This document shows, piece by piece, positions 9,114 to 18,499 of a stretch of 64,000 bases of DNA. Both the position numbers and the translations under genes were made by a program. Position 1 is the first letter of the stretch. Each line of letters starts with the position of its first letter. The DNA comes from Cupriavidus pauculus. Its GTDB lineage: Bacteria > Pseudomonadota > Gammaproteobacteria > Burkholderiales > Burkholderiaceae. Location of the stretch: positions 292,636 through 356,635 of the forward strand of contig NZ_PJRP01000004.1 of assembly GCF_002858765.1 (NCBI RefSeq), read 5' to 3'. The notes beneath the pieces were generated by a model that saw only the letters and a program-made list of their open reading frames with translations, was not told the origin of the DNA and made no database searches.

Positions 9114-9438
9114 GATCCCGGCCTCAGTACTGGATCTCGATCGGCGCGTCGTCGAGAACGGTGATGTCCGTGACGATGTTCAGCGGCGCCCCCCAGTTGA
9201 CGTTGACGACGAAGGTGACGCCGTGGTTGGGGTCGTAGGGTGGTCCGTGGGGGCAGACGTTGTCGACGGTGATGGTGGCCGCGCCGATGAAACGGTGCTC
9301 GCCGTCGGCGGGCGTCGTCACCTTGTACTCGGCGGCTGTGACGATGACCGTTGAGTCGTGGTTGATGGCGTCCCAGTTGAAATTGAGCGTCGTGCGCCCC
9401 TGGAACGGGCCCCAGTACTTTCGGACGGTTTGCGGCAT
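8863..9438 (-). repeat. Tandem gene-segment duplication
   Basis: The N-domain coding part of the protease gene (about 8823-9113) and the upstream small gene (9124-9438) are near copies. One stretch of about 60 bp around 8897-8957 and 9207-9267 is identical at nucleotide level, and the encoded domains share roughly 80% of residues by eye, including the whole CPHGPPYDPNHGVTFVVNV segment. Confidence 0.85.
9124..9438 (-). CDS. Stand-alone copy of the protease N-domain
   Basis: 104 residues. The start at 9438 is chosen because GGAG lies about 9 bp upstream and the product then aligns with the protease from its first residues (MPQTVRKYWGPFQG against MPLTIRKYWGKFQG). It ends just before the point where the protease domain begins in the downstream gene. 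No signal peptide, no catalytic residues. Being first in the pair, 10 bp ahead of the protease, it could act as an inhibitor, immunity or targeting partner that mimics the protease pro-region, or could simply be a duplicated binding module. The domain family is not one I recognise. Confidence 0.8.
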   Translation of the reverse strand: MPQTVRKYWGPFQGRTTLNFNWDAINHDSTVIVTAAEYKVTTPADGEHRFIGAATITVDNVCPHGPPYDPNHGVTFVVNVNWGAPLNIVTDITVLDDAPIEIQY

Positions 9439-9619
9439 GCCGGCACTCCTGTCGCGTTGGAGAGTCGTAACTTCAGGCGCCTTCTGGGTCGACCTGTGGC
9501 GGTCCTGCGGCGGTCTGAGGCGCATGGATATGGCAACCGTGACGTCGCGCAATCCTCGTTTCGGCAGGTCCTCGCGTGTTCCCTGAGGGGGGAGAGGTGT
9601 AGTCGCCTATGCGACTGGC

Positions 9620-10021
9620 CTACAGCAGCCGCGCTGCCGTGTCGTAGAACCCGCGCCAGCCCACGATCTTTCCCTCGCGCAGGGTAAAGATATGGACCCA
9701 CGGTGACACGTATTCCCTGCCACAGTGTCTTCCACTGCACTTGACCTTGCCTTTGATCTCGCCGATGACAACTAGCCGGTCGCCGCATTCGATGATGTCC
9801 TCTGTGGGCCCGAACGCATGGACCTCCTCGTCCTCGCCCATCTGCAGCAGGACATCGCGTATCTCCGCCTTCGTGCGGCGGGGGCCGGCATAGCGAAGCT
9901 CGGACTGTGGTCCGACGAACTCCCATTCGACTTCGTCGGCGAACAGCATCAACACGCCTTCCACATTGCCGGCGTTATACGCTTCGTATGAAGCCATGAC
10001 GATTTCAGCGGGTGTCGGCAT
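9620..10021 (-). CDS. SnoaL/NTF2-like protein
   Basis: 133 residues from the ATG at 10021, which follows GGGAGG. The sequence has the NTF2-like cone fold pattern of small ketosteroid-isomerase relatives: helix IVMASYEAYNAGNVEGVLML, FADEVEWEFVGP, GPRRTKAEIRDVLLQMGED, then strands with VVIGEIKGKVKCSGR, SPWVHIFTLREGKIVGWRGF. Such proteins bind or turn over small hydrophobic molecules. Substrate unknown and no pathway genes nearby. Confidence 0.85.
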   Translation of the reverse strand: MPTPAEIVMASYEAYNAGNVEGVLMLFADEVEWEFVGPQSELRYAGPRRTKAEIRDVLLQMGEDEEVHAFGPTEDIIECGDRLVVIGEIKGKVKCSGRHCGREYVSPWVHIFTLREGKIVGWRGFYDTAARLL

Positions 10022-11131
10022 GATGTTCCTCCCTTGTCCCGGGCCGTTTGCTAAGTGCCCTGCGTGCAAGTAAAGGCGAGCAGCGCAGGGCTTGCAAGGT
10101 ATCTCGCACGCGAGTCATGGTGCTAATCAGAACCAAGTTCATGCATAGTGGAAGGATGTAGAGCATGAAAGCCGCGAAGTACAGCATCCTTTGGGCTAAC
10201 CCAACGCCCGGACCGGACCCGAAAGCCGCTTTTCAGGCGTGGGATCCTCTTCAATCAGGCCCGTCGCGAAACGCTTGACATCATCATGTTTGATGATGCG
10301 AAAAGCCCCCGACACGCCTTTAATGACGTCAAGGGGCCAGCCGCTGCACGGAAAGGGCGAGCCCGGTCTCGTTGGGGGGCAGACAGATGCGTGGACTCGA
10401 CACTCGGGCGGCATATGCAATCGCCAAGGTCCTGCTTCTGACCGAGCGGGTCAAGGCAGAAGGCACGATCTTCGGACTTGTCAGTGTTGCGGCATGCGGC
10501 GAAGGGCGGGCGGATTTCGAGGCAGGCATCCACGAGCCGCCAATCATGTTCCGGGATGAGCCGAGTCTGCGCGCCGGTTGGCAGCGCGGACACGATTTGG
10601 CGGAGTCAGCGCACGCGCAGCGTCCATTGCGCTGCCGCCACTCCATCTAGTGCGTCTGGGCCAGGTTTGCGATTCACGTCGTCGCGATTCAGACGCCTTA
10701 GAAACTCGGCTTGATGCGCCACAGGCTGTGGCGACACTTGCTTTATCCCAATGGCCAGGGGCGCTGCACACCGGATCGCAGGCTTCTGCAGCTGCTCGAT
10801 ATCGCTAACCATACCCGACATAGTGGAACGCTTCGGCGGGCCGGGTGCAGAACGGGATTGAAGCAAGGTCCTGTTGCCCGGTGAGTAAGCCGACTAATTG
10901 GTGCCCCGGCCGTATATCTCGGGCGTCGGATTGGGCCATCGCGGTGTACGTTTGGCGCGTCGCACACAATCAGGTTTGGATTTCGAAGGATGTTCTTGGC
11001 CGACCTCGGCCGGCTGTTGCGTTGACAGGTCGAATCCGCAGCGCAGAGCGGTCATCGGCGCACGAGCATATGCGGTTGTCTTAGGGCCGAATGCGGCATC
11101 GGGCCCGCCTTCGCACCGCTATGCGCGTCGG
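10022..11131. other. Long gene-poor stretch
   Basis: 1.1 kb without a gene I can support. Many overlapping short frames run on both strands, as expected from G+C bias. A minus-strand stretch ending at 10196 (PLDVIKGVSGAFRIIKHDDV, then KRFATGLIEEDPTPEKRLSG) looks somewhat protein-like and may be the tail of a lost gene, but no start or family could be assigned. Confidence 0.4.
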
Positions 11132-11638
11132 CTACCGACGCTCATCGGCGTACATATTGTTTGGCTTGCTATCCGGGTACGTGCCAAAGCGGCGGAGGAT
11201 AGCCATGCGTTTTCTGGCCTTCCACGCCCAACGGATATGCTGAAGCGCCAGCAGTCCAAAGATGGTCGGAAGCGTCCAAAACCACCATTGTTCTGATGGC
11301 CATTCGCCAACACCAAAGAACGGCATCACGTAGAACGGCAGGAACGCGAAGGGAAGAACGCACGTCAGTGCCGTCCAGAGATGCCACGCTGGCGAGCCGG
11401 TACCGGCGATCCTTCCGGTCTCGTGATCGATCCAGCCTCGCAGCGTATGCCAGTTGTCTGGCTCTTCAAGCAGTGCCGTGACCGTCATGCCATCTCGAAG
11501 GCTGACGCGGTCAGCGATACTGACGGCATACTCGCGCTTGCCATTGGCACTAAAATTGAACGATGTCACCTCTCCGCCTCGCGTGGCGGAATAGCTGACA
11601 TGCGCAAAGTCTTCTAATGTGGCGGTTTTGAGCTGCAT
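11132..11638 (-). CDS. Membrane protein, unknown function
   Basis: 168 residues from ATG 11638 (an in-frame ATG at 11665 is 9 residues longer). A soluble N-terminal part of about 90 residues (YSATRGGEVTSFNFSANGKR, RVSLRDGMTVTALLEEPDN, LRGWIDHETGRI) is followed by two membrane helices (LWTALTCVLPFAFLPFYVM and FWTLPTIFGLLALQHIRWAW) and a short basic tail. The family is not recognised. It lies 75 bp downstream of another orphan gene on the same strand. Confidence 0.65.
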   Translation of the reverse strand: MQLKTATLEDFAHVSYSATRGGEVTSFNFSANGKREYAVSIADRVSLRDGMTVTALLEEPDNWHTLRGWIDHETGRIAGTGSPAWHLWTALTCVLPFAFLPFYVMPFFGVGEWPSEQWWFWTLPTIFGLLALQHIRWAWKARKRMAILRRFGTYPDSKPNNMYADERR

Positions 11639-11712
11639 TCCTGTTCGTTGGTCTAATGTGTGCATGGCAGCATGCTGTTGCTGCGCGACTCAAACACCAT
11701 GTGCTCGCGAGC

Positions 11713-12147
11713 TCAAGGCTCGGGAACCAGGACATTGGCCGTGTCCCGTTCGACGATGGCCATTGCTTGCTGGAACAATGCCTCCACGCTTTCGGCAGCG
11801 CTGTAACCCTTAAGCCGGCCCAACAGCGATAGCTCGGCGACGACCATGCAGGACCAAACCGTTTCACCGTCAATCGGCGTTGAGGCGCCGGTCTGTTCTG
11901 CAGCGATATCCTGAACACTGCCGCAACCGATCCAGAGCAAATACGGCTTACGCTGGACGATCGAGCACCATCCCCAATCCTCGGGGACGATCTCTTCGAC
12001 AATCCGGCCTTCTGAAACCAGGCGATCGTGCAGCCACCGGGCAACCTGCTGCCCGGAGACGAATGGGTTCGTGGCTTTGGCCTCACTGGCCTCGCGGCCG
12101 AACAACGTTGAGCGGAACCAGAATTGCGGTGGATTCTTGGATGTCAT
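11713..12147 (-). CDS. Unknown protein, possibly immunity-like
   Basis: 144 residues, soluble, no signal peptide. Recognisable features are FVSGQQVARWLHDRLVSEGR, EIVPEDWGWCSIVQRKPYLL and WIGCGSVQDI. The D-W-G-W core with an alternating hydrophobic pattern recalls small alpha/beta proteins found as orphan immunity genes beside secreted toxins, but that is only an impression. Same strand as the two-helix membrane protein downstream and probably co-transcribed. Confidence 0.65.
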   Translation of the reverse strand: MTSKNPPQFWFRSTLFGREASEAKATNPFVSGQQVARWLHDRLVSEGRIVEEIVPEDWGWCSIVQRKPYLLWIGCGSVQDIAAEQTGASTPIDGETVWSCMVVAELSLLGRLKGYSAAESVEALFQQAMAIVERDTANVLVPEP

Positions 12148-12924
12148 AGGCGCGCCATGTCCTTTTCCGGTGTGTCGGGCGGTTCGATGATCACTGGCAC
12201 TTGCTAAGCAGTTCTTCGCTTAACACATTCTCGACCGAGCCAATTTTGGCTGCCCGGTGAACGCACGCAGGCTGCCGATGAACTTCGTGATGCAACTTCC
12301 GGGTACCAAACTCAGCAGTCGAGCGCGTGTGTTGACATGGACAAGCCGACCCCCAATGTGTCGTGGTACGTGCCATCAGGTTGACGGTGACGCGGAGATT
12401 AGCAAACCAGCGTTCGTGGTTGGCAGCGCTGGAGTGGGGTGTCGTCGTGGCGCGACATCGTCGCGTCAATCGTGAGGAGGACTCGGCATGGGGGCGCCGA
12501 CCGGCTGAATCCACGGTCTGTCGCTGACACCAACATAGGTGTCCTCGATCTCGATCGCATGGATCAAGGGAGGCCATGCCGTAGTCAGTACGATTTTACA
12601 TAATATAGATTCTAACCAAAGTGGTTGATAAGTATCTTGTGCAATCGCCGCCGAACGTTAGGCGTCTGATCAACCACGAACGGCAACTTGTCAGTCTGAA
12701 GTGGGAAGCGCTGTCTTGCCATAGCGATGCAGCGACGATGGATGGACGCAGGCAGTCCGCAAGAAGGCATGACGGGGCTGTCCTTCATCTTCAACTCTTG
12801 ACTGGCTCAACCCTGAGCTGGCAGAAGCCGAAATCTCGGGAATTGTTCTCATTGTCTGCACGCGGCCTTTGCTTTAGGCTGTGCCGTCGCCAGGTTGACC
12901 CCGTTTCCCGTGGAGGAGCCCAGG
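12148..12924. other. Intergenic, no supported gene
   Basis: About 780 bp before the AraC regulator. A minus-strand frame closing at 12466 reads HAIEIEDTYVGVSDRPWIQ then PVGAPMPSP, protein-like but with no start codon; it may be a gene remnant. An A+T-rich patch lies at 12590-12620. Confidence 0.45.
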
Positions 12925-13920
12925 ATGCGCGCAGTGCAAAGCCCATTGCAGTCTCCAGTGTCCCTGAGCGCGGCGAGCTTCGCCGAATGGGGCGAAGCGA
13001 TCAGCACCAATTTTCTGCCCCTCGATTGTTCCCGCCCGGCGGGTGGCCGTTTTTATGGCCGTGCGAATCTCGCCCATTTCGCGCAAAGCGTGGTGGGTGA
13101 CATCGAGGTGGGCGCGCATCGCGTTACGCGCCGCTGCCAACATGCCGAGGCGTCCGACGCCGGCTACTTCAAGATATTCTGGCAATTGAGTGGCCGCAGC
13201 GTGATCGCACAGCGCGGGCGCGAGGCGGCGTTGCTCCCCGGGCACTGGTCCATCTACGATACCGCCCAACCTTACAGCGTTGACATGGACGAAGGCTGCC
13301 GGGCGCTTGTACTACTCGTGCCGCAAATGCGCGGCTTTGGCTGGGAGGCTGCAACGCGTGAACTGTGCGGAAGCGCCCTCCCCGGTATGGGCGCCGCACG
13401 AATCGCCGCGTCTGCGCTCAGGGGGTTACTGCACGATACCATCGCCGGACATCAACTTGACCATCGTGCCCAGGCCGTCCTGGAGGATTCGATGGTGGCG
13501 CTGCTGGAAACGGCACTGCATGGGGCAATGGTGCCTGACGGGGTGGCCACGCACCAGCGCCTGGGCAAAAACCGCGTGCGGTCCATGGTCGAATATATCG
13601 ACGCACAATTGCACGATCCCGAGCTGTCCGCACAACATCTGGCGGCGATATTCCATGTGTCGCGGCGCACGTTGTACAACCTGTTCCGGGAGTTCGGTCA
13701 AACGCCCCATGCCTACATCCAGTCGCGTCGGCTGGATCGCGCGGCGCAACGTCTTTCCGACCCTGTTGAGTCGAACTGCAGCATTACGCAGATCGCATTC
13801 GGGTTGGGCTTTGCCGATGCAGCCCATTTCAGTCGGGTGTTTCATGAACGGTTTGGCGTGACACCGTCGCAATGGCGCATGGATAAAAACGCGGGAAATA
13901 TTGCGATGCAGCACGCATAG
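12925..13920 (+). CDS. AraC-family regulator (FeaR-like)
   Basis: 331 residues. The start at 12925 follows GGAGGA. Residues about 1-190 are an AraC-binding-like sensor domain (SFAEWGEAISTNFLPLDC, GRANLAHFAQSVVGDIEVGA), as in FeaR/NahR-type members. Residues about 220-325 carry two HTH motifs (LSAQHLAAIFHVSRRTLYNL, then ITQIAFGLGFADAAHFSRVF and RFGVTPSQWR). It sits immediately upstream of an aldehyde dehydrogenase and a PQQ alcohol dehydrogenase on the same strand and most likely activates them in response to an alcohol, amine or aldehyde. Confidence 0.9.
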   Translation: MRAVQSPLQSPVSLSAASFAEWGEAISTNFLPLDCSRPAGGRFYGRANLAHFAQSVVGDIEVGAHRVTRRCQHAEASDAGYFKIFWQLSGRSVIAQRGREAALLPGHWSIYDTAQPYSVDMDEGCRALVLLVPQMRGFGWEAATRELCGSALPGMGAARIAASALRGLLHDTIAGHQLDHRAQAVLEDSMVALLETALHGAMVPDGVATHQRLGKNRVRSMVEYIDAQLHDPELSAQHLAAIFHVSRRTLYNLFREFGQTPHAYIQSRRLDRAAQRLSDPVESNCSITQIAFGLGFADAAHFSRVFHERFGVTPSQWRMDKNAGNIAMQHA

Positions 13921-14025
13921 CGGCGTGGGCGTGCACTGCGCGACAAGCACTGTGCACCCACAGACAAGCTGCGTGGCCGGGCCGTTGCTAACTTCTGTCG
14001 ATTCCCATGACGACAGGAGACAAGC

Positions 14026-15504
14026 ATGAATGCACCGCATGAGACGCGCGCCGAGATCCGCAGCGCGATGCTGATCGATGGGCAATGGCGTCAAGCCGCA
14101 TCGGGCGAGACATTCGCGGTGTTTGATCCCGCCACCGGTCAAGAGATCGCCCATGTACCGACTGGCGCCGCCGCCGACGTCGATGCCGCCGTTGCAAGTG
14201 CCCGGCGGGCGTTTGGCAGTGCTGACTGGCGCGACATGATGCCGGCGCAACGCGAGCGGCTGCTGCTCAAGTTGGCCGATCTGATCGAACAGCACGCTGA
14301 CGAACTCGCACGACTGGAGACGCTGAACAACGGCAAGCTGCTGGCTTTCGCGCACGGCCTTGATGTGGGCGGCAGTGCCCAATGGTTGCGATACATGGCC
14401 GGCTGGGCCACCAAGATCGACGGCCAGACCTTCCAGATCTCCATGCCCTTCCCGCCCGGCACCCGCTACAACGCTTCCACGCGGCGCGCCCCCGTGGGGG
14501 TGGTCGCCGCGGTCGTACCGTGGAATTTCCCACTGCTGATGGCTGTCTGGAAGATCGCGCCTGCCCTCGCTTGCGGCTGCACGGTGGTGCTCAAGCCCGC
14601 CGAGGAGACGCCACTGACCGCCATCCGGCTCGGCGAACTGGCACTCGAAGCGGGCTTCCCGCCGGGAGTTCTCAATATCCTCACGGGCGACGGTGTCGCC
14701 GGGGCGGCCCTGGTCGCCCATCCGGATGTGGACAAGGTGACTTTCACGGGATCCACCGAGGTCGGGCGCCTGATCGGCGCGCGGTGCGGCCAGGATATCC
14801 GGCGGGTCTCACTCGAGCTGGGCGGGAAGAGCCCGGTTGTCGTCCTGGACGATTGCGACCCGGCCACGGCTATCCAGGGGGCGTCCGCGGCGATCTTCTT
14901 CAATCAGGGGCAAGTCTGCACGGCCGGCTCCCGGCTGTATGTGTCGCGTCGCCACTATGACCATGTCGTCGAAGGCATCGCGAAGGTGGCCGAAGCGATG
15001 GTGTTGGGGCCCGGGCTCGATCCCGCCAGCCAGATGGGGCCGCTCGTCTCCGCGCGCCATCGCGACAAGGTGGTGGGCATGATTGCCACGAGCCGCCGGG
15101 AAGGCGCAGAAATCGTGGCGGGCGGTGCCGGTGTCGAGCGCGACGGCTACTTCGTGCGACCCACTGTCGTCGCCAATAGTGCCAGCCGTGACCTCGAAAT
15201 CGTGCGCGAGGAGGTCTTCGGACCGGTGGTTGTCGCGATGCCCTTTGACGATCTCGATGCCGTGCTGGAGGCAGCCAATCGGTCCGAATATGGGCTGGGC
15301 GCCAGTGTCTGGAGCAACAACCTGGGTGCCGTGCATCGGCTGGTCGACGGGATCGAGGCCGGCACGGTCTGGGTAAATTGCCACAACGTCGTCGATCCGA
15401 ACATGCCGTTTGGCGGGTACAAGGCATCGGGCGTCGGCCGCGAACACGGCCGTTCGGCCATCGAGGCCTATACAGAGTTGAAGTCGGTTTGCATGGCGTA
15501 TTGA
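14026..15504 (+). CDS. NAD(P)-dependent aldehyde dehydrogenase
   Basis: 492 residues, normal family length, cytoplasmic. Shows the ALDH signature SLELGGKSPVVVLDD (catalytic Glu about residue 264) and FFNQGQVCTAGSRLYV (nucleophile Cys about 298), plus the cofactor-site motif VPWNFPLLM. Closest in style to phenylacetaldehyde/betaine-type class 1-2 enzymes. ATG 14026 follows AGGAGAC. It would oxidise the aldehyde made by the periplasmic PQQ dehydrogenase encoded 103 bp downstream. An AraC gene is directly upstream, as in feaR-feaB. Confidence 0.93.
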   Translation: MNAPHETRAEIRSAMLIDGQWRQAASGETFAVFDPATGQEIAHVPTGAAADVDAAVASARRAFGSADWRDMMPAQRERLLLKLADLIEQHADELARLETLNNGKLLAFAHGLDVGGSAQWLRYMAGWATKIDGQTFQISMPFPPGTRYNASTRRAPVGVVAAVVPWNFPLLMAVWKIAPALACGCTVVLKPAEETPLTAIRLGELALEAGFPPGVLNILTGDGVAGAALVAHPDVDKVTFTGSTEVGRLIGARCGQDIRRVSLELGGKSPVVVLDDCDPATAIQGASAAIFFNQGQVCTAGSRLYVSRRHYDHVVEGIAKVAEAMVLGPGLDPASQMGPLVSARHRDKVVGMIATSRREGAEIVAGGAGVERDGYFVRPTVVANSASRDLEIVREEVFGPVVVAMPFDDLDAVLEAANRSEYGLGASVWSNNLGAVHRLVDGIEAGTVWVNCHNVVDPNMPFGGYKASGVGREHGRSAIEAYTELKSVCMAY

Positions 15505-15607
15505 GTCGCACGGAGTGCATGGGAGCACGCAGGGAACGGCGTCTGGGCCATTCCCTGCGCAACAACAAGACGCACAGCACAAGAAGAACTTTGAGGAGAG
15601 AGACAAG

Positions 15608-17782
15608 ATGACGCAACGCGCGAAGCGGCCCCGTTTGCATTTCTGCGCCGCAGCGGTAACCGCGGGCATGCTGGCCACATCCGTGGCTTATGGCGCCCCC
15701 GCCACCCCTACCCCCTCGGCCACCAAGTCAACCCCCACCCCGGTGGCGCGGATCCGCACGGCAACCGCGAAGGTCGACGGCAACTTTATCCAGGCCAATG
15801 CCAGCAAGACCCCCGACTGGCCCAGCTACGGCCTGGACTACGCGGAAACGCGGTTCAGTCGCCTGAGCCAGATCGACAGTCACAACGTCAAGGATCTGGG
15901 GCTCGTCTGGTCCTATAACCTCGATTCCACGCGCGGCGTCGAATCGACGCCTCTCGTCGTGGATGGCGTGATGTATGTCACGGCCTCCTGGAGCGTGGTC
16001 CATGCGGTAGATGTGCGCACCGGCAAGCGGCTGTGGTCGTTCGACCCGAAGGTGGACCGGGCGCTGGGCTATCGAGGGTGTTGCGATGTGGTCAACCGTG
16101 GCGTGGCGCTCTATCAGGGAAAAGTATTCGTGGCCGCCTACGATGGCCGCCTGATTGCACTGGATGCGGCCACCGGGCGCAAGCTCTGGGAGAAGGACAC
16201 CATCATTGACCGCAAGTTCTCGTACACGATCACCGGCGCGCCGCGTGTCTTCAAGGGCAAGGTCATCATCGGCAATGGTGGCGCCGAGTATGGCGTGCGC
16301 GGGTACGTCACGGCCTACGATGCCAACACGGGGGACCAGAAGTGGCGTTGGTTCACCGTGCCGGGGGATCCCGCGAAACCGTTCGAGGACGAATCGATGG
16401 CGCGGGCCGCCAAGACGTGGGACCCGGCGGGTAAATGGTGGCAGGCCGGTGGCGGGGGTACGGCCTGGGATTCCATGACCTTCGATCCACAACTGAATCT
16501 TATGTACATCGGCACGGGCAACGGCTCGCCCTGGTCGCGCAGCAAGCGCAGTCCGGCCGGTGGCGACAACCTGTACCTGGCATCGATCGTGGCACTCGAT
16601 CCCGACACAGGCAAATATCAGTGGCACTACCAGGAGACGCCGGGCGACAACTGGGACTACACGTCGACACAGCCCATGATTCTGGCGGACCTGACCATCG
16701 ACGGCCAGCCGCGCAAGGTCATCCTCCACGCGCCGAAGAACGGTTTCTTCTTCGTGATCGACCGGACCAATGGGCAGTTTATCTCGGCGAAGAACTTTGT
16801 CGATGTGAACTGGGCCAGCGGTTACGACAAGAACGGACGGCCGATAGAGATCGCCGAGGCGCGCTCGCCCGACAAGCCCTATGACGCGATTCCGGGACCA
16901 TATGGCGCCCACAACTGGCATCCCATGTCCTTCAATCCGGTCACCGGCCTGGTCTACCTGCCCGCCCAGCATGTGCCGATCAACCTGATGGACGACAAGG
17001 CGTGGACCTTCAATGGCGCACAACCGATGCAGCCGGGCGGCAACACGGGCTGGAATACGGCCAAGTTCCTGAACGCCGAGCCGCCCAAGAGCCAGCCCTT
17101 CGGCCGGCTGATGGCGTGGGACCCGGTGCAGCAAAAGGTGGCCTGGTCGCAGGAGCAGGTGTCGCCCTGGAATGGCGGCACGCTGACTACGGCAGGTAAT
17201 CTCGTCTTCCAGGGCTCAGCAGATGGACGTTTCGCGGCCTACGACGCGAAGAGCGGCGACAAACTCTGGGAAACCCCGACCGGTACGGGCGTCATTGCAG
17301 CGCCGGTCAGCTATGAGGTCGACGGCAAGCAATACGTCTCCATCGCCGTAGGATGGGGCGGCGTGTACGGTCTTGCCCAGCGCGCCACAGATCGCCAGGG
17401 CCCCGGGACTGTCTACACGTTTGCGCTCGGCGCCAGGGCGAAGCTTCCTGACTTCGTCCAATATCGTAGCGATGGGCTGCTGCAGGGGGTGAAGTACGAT
17501 CCGGCCAAGGTCAACGATGGCGCGGGCCTCTACGTCAGCAGCTGTGTCATGTGTCACGGTGTGCCGGGCGTGGACCGCGGTGGCAATATCCCGAATCTGG
17601 GTTTTGTGAGTACCGGGATGATTGAAAATCTCGACAAGATTGTCTTCAAGGGACCATTCATGGCGCGCGGCATGCCCGATTTCACTGGCAAGCTGACCCC
17701 CGAGGACGTCGAGAAGATCAAGGCGTTTATCCAGGGAACGGCGGATTCGGTCAGACCCAAGACGCAGGCCGGGCTCAAGTAG
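15608..17782 (+). CDS. PQQ quinohemoprotein alcohol dehydrogenase
   Basis: 724 residues from ATG 15608, preceded by GAGGAGAG. Signal peptide about 1-29 (FCAAAVTAGMLATSVAYG). An eight-blade propeller follows, with the vicinal disulphide GYRGCCDVVNRG that covers PQQ, and the catalytic segment GDNWDYTSTQP. The residue two after the catalytic Asp is Thr rather than Asp, which points to a calcium-type, not lanthanide-type, enzyme. The C-terminal ~90 residues are a c-type cytochrome domain with CVMCH (about 645-649) and a distal Met in the GMPDF region. Periplasmic oxidation of primary alcohols to aldehydes, with electrons passed to the respiratory chain. PQQ synthesis genes are not in the window. 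Confidence 0.95.
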   Translation: MTQRAKRPRLHFCAAAVTAGMLATSVAYGAPATPTPSATKSTPTPVARIRTATAKVDGNFIQANASKTPDWPSYGLDYAETRFSRLSQIDSHNVKDLGLVWSYNLDSTRGVESTPLVVDGVMYVTASWSVVHAVDVRTGKRLWSFDPKVDRALGYRGCCDVVNRGVALYQGKVFVAAYDGRLIALDAATGRKLWEKDTIIDRKFSYTITGAPRVFKGKVIIGNGGAEYGVRGYVTAYDANTGDQKWRWFTVPGDPAKPFEDESMARAAKTWDPAGKWWQAGGGGTAWDSMTFDPQLNLMYIGTGNGSPWSRSKRSPAGGDNLYLASIVALDPDTGKYQWHYQETPGDNWDYTSTQPMILADLTIDGQPRKVILHAPKNGFFFVIDRTNGQFISAKNFVDVNWASGYDKNGRPIEIAEARSPDKPYDAIPGPYGAHNWHPMSFNPVTGLVYLPAQHVPINLMDDKAWTFNGAQPMQPGGNTGWNTAKFLNAEPPKSQPFGRLMAWDPVQQKVAWSQEQVSPWNGGTLTTAGNLVFQGSADGRFAAYDAKSGDKLWETPTGTGVIAAPVSYEVDGKQYVSIAVGWGGVYGLAQRATDRQGPGTVYTFALGARAKLPDFVQYRSDGLLQGVKYDPAKVNDGAGLYVSSCVMCHGVPGVDRGGNIPNLGFVSTGMIENLDKIVFKGPFMARGMPDFTGKLTPEDVEKIKAFIQGTADSVRPKTQAGLK

Positions 17783-17876
17783 GCCTGGCCGGGTAGCAGA
17801 TATTAAGCGAGGGCCGGTTGCGCTGCCGTATGTGGGGGTAGAGGCGGCTAATGGATGAAGCGCGACCGTCCGCTCG

Positions 17877-18134
17877 CTAGATCAGCTCTCGGTAAAGCAC
17901 CGAGAGCGCTTCGCTGCCCCCAGCGCCGTCGCGCCACATGCGCGCGGCAAACGCGTCTTCGAACTCCTCGCTGCCCTCCTCGAACATTTCGTAGACGCTG
18001 TCGTGTGACAGCCCGCCTTCGAGCACTTTGAGTGCCGCCTCGACCGCCTGTTGTGCGCGCTGCGGAAGGCGTGGCTGGAGCGCTTTCAAGGCCGCGATCT
18101 CGGCGTGTACCTGTTCGTCTGTTTTCTTGGCCAT
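17877..18134 (-). CDS. Small conserved helical protein
   Basis: 85 residues, mostly helical (DEQVHAEIAALKALQPRLPQ, AVEAALKVLEGGLSHDSVYE) with an acidic EEGSEEFEDAF stretch. The start follows GGGAG. No family recognised. A perfect 9-bp hairpin (GCTCTCGGT/ACCGAGAGC, 17885-17907) lies in the last codons and may slow transcription from either side, since the gene converges on the alcohol dehydrogenase. Confidence 0.7.
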   Translation of the reverse strand: MAKKTDEQVHAEIAALKALQPRLPQRAQQAVEAALKVLEGGLSHDSVYEMFEEGSEEFEDAFAARMWRDGAGGSEALSVLYRELI

Positions 18135-18499
18135 GTCGTTCTCCCTTGAGTCGCCCTCACCTAGTTAAGGCTTGGCATCACCACGGCTTGTGCCGGTCCT
18201 GTCGACAAAGACTACCACTTTCAAAGTGCCGAATCATCAACTCGGCGTTTGGTGCGCAGAAAGCTCCGAATCGAAAACTGGATGTCTCGCCGTGAATCCT
18301 CGCGATCTGCCTGAGGGGGCTGCGCTGATTGTTGAGCTTACCAACTGGCAAATGCCTGGGACACGGGTTCTTTGTTGGGCAAGATGCTGCGCATTGACGT
18401 GCGGGGCAGCGGCTTCGGGGTGCCCTCGGATAATCCCTTTGCCTCCGGCAACGGGTAGCCGCTCAGAAATCTGGGCGCGCGTCGAAGGATCCGTATGTG

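Noticed and set aside
10196..10420. Protein-like minus-strand tail (GVSGAFRIIKHDDVKRF)
   Set aside because: Upstream part loses protein character, no ribosome site and no family, so only noted as a possible remnant.
12466..12600. Minus-strand stretch reading TYVGVSDRPWIQPVGAP
   Set aside because: No start codon and too short; may be a gene end but cannot be supported.
15728..17134. Long minus-strand frame opposite the PQQ dehydrogenase
   Set aside because: No family-like segments; produced by GC3 bias of the true gene.
17885..17907. Hairpin at the end of the 85-residue gene as a terminator
   Set aside because: Perfect 9-bp stem but inside coding sequence and no T-run on either strand.
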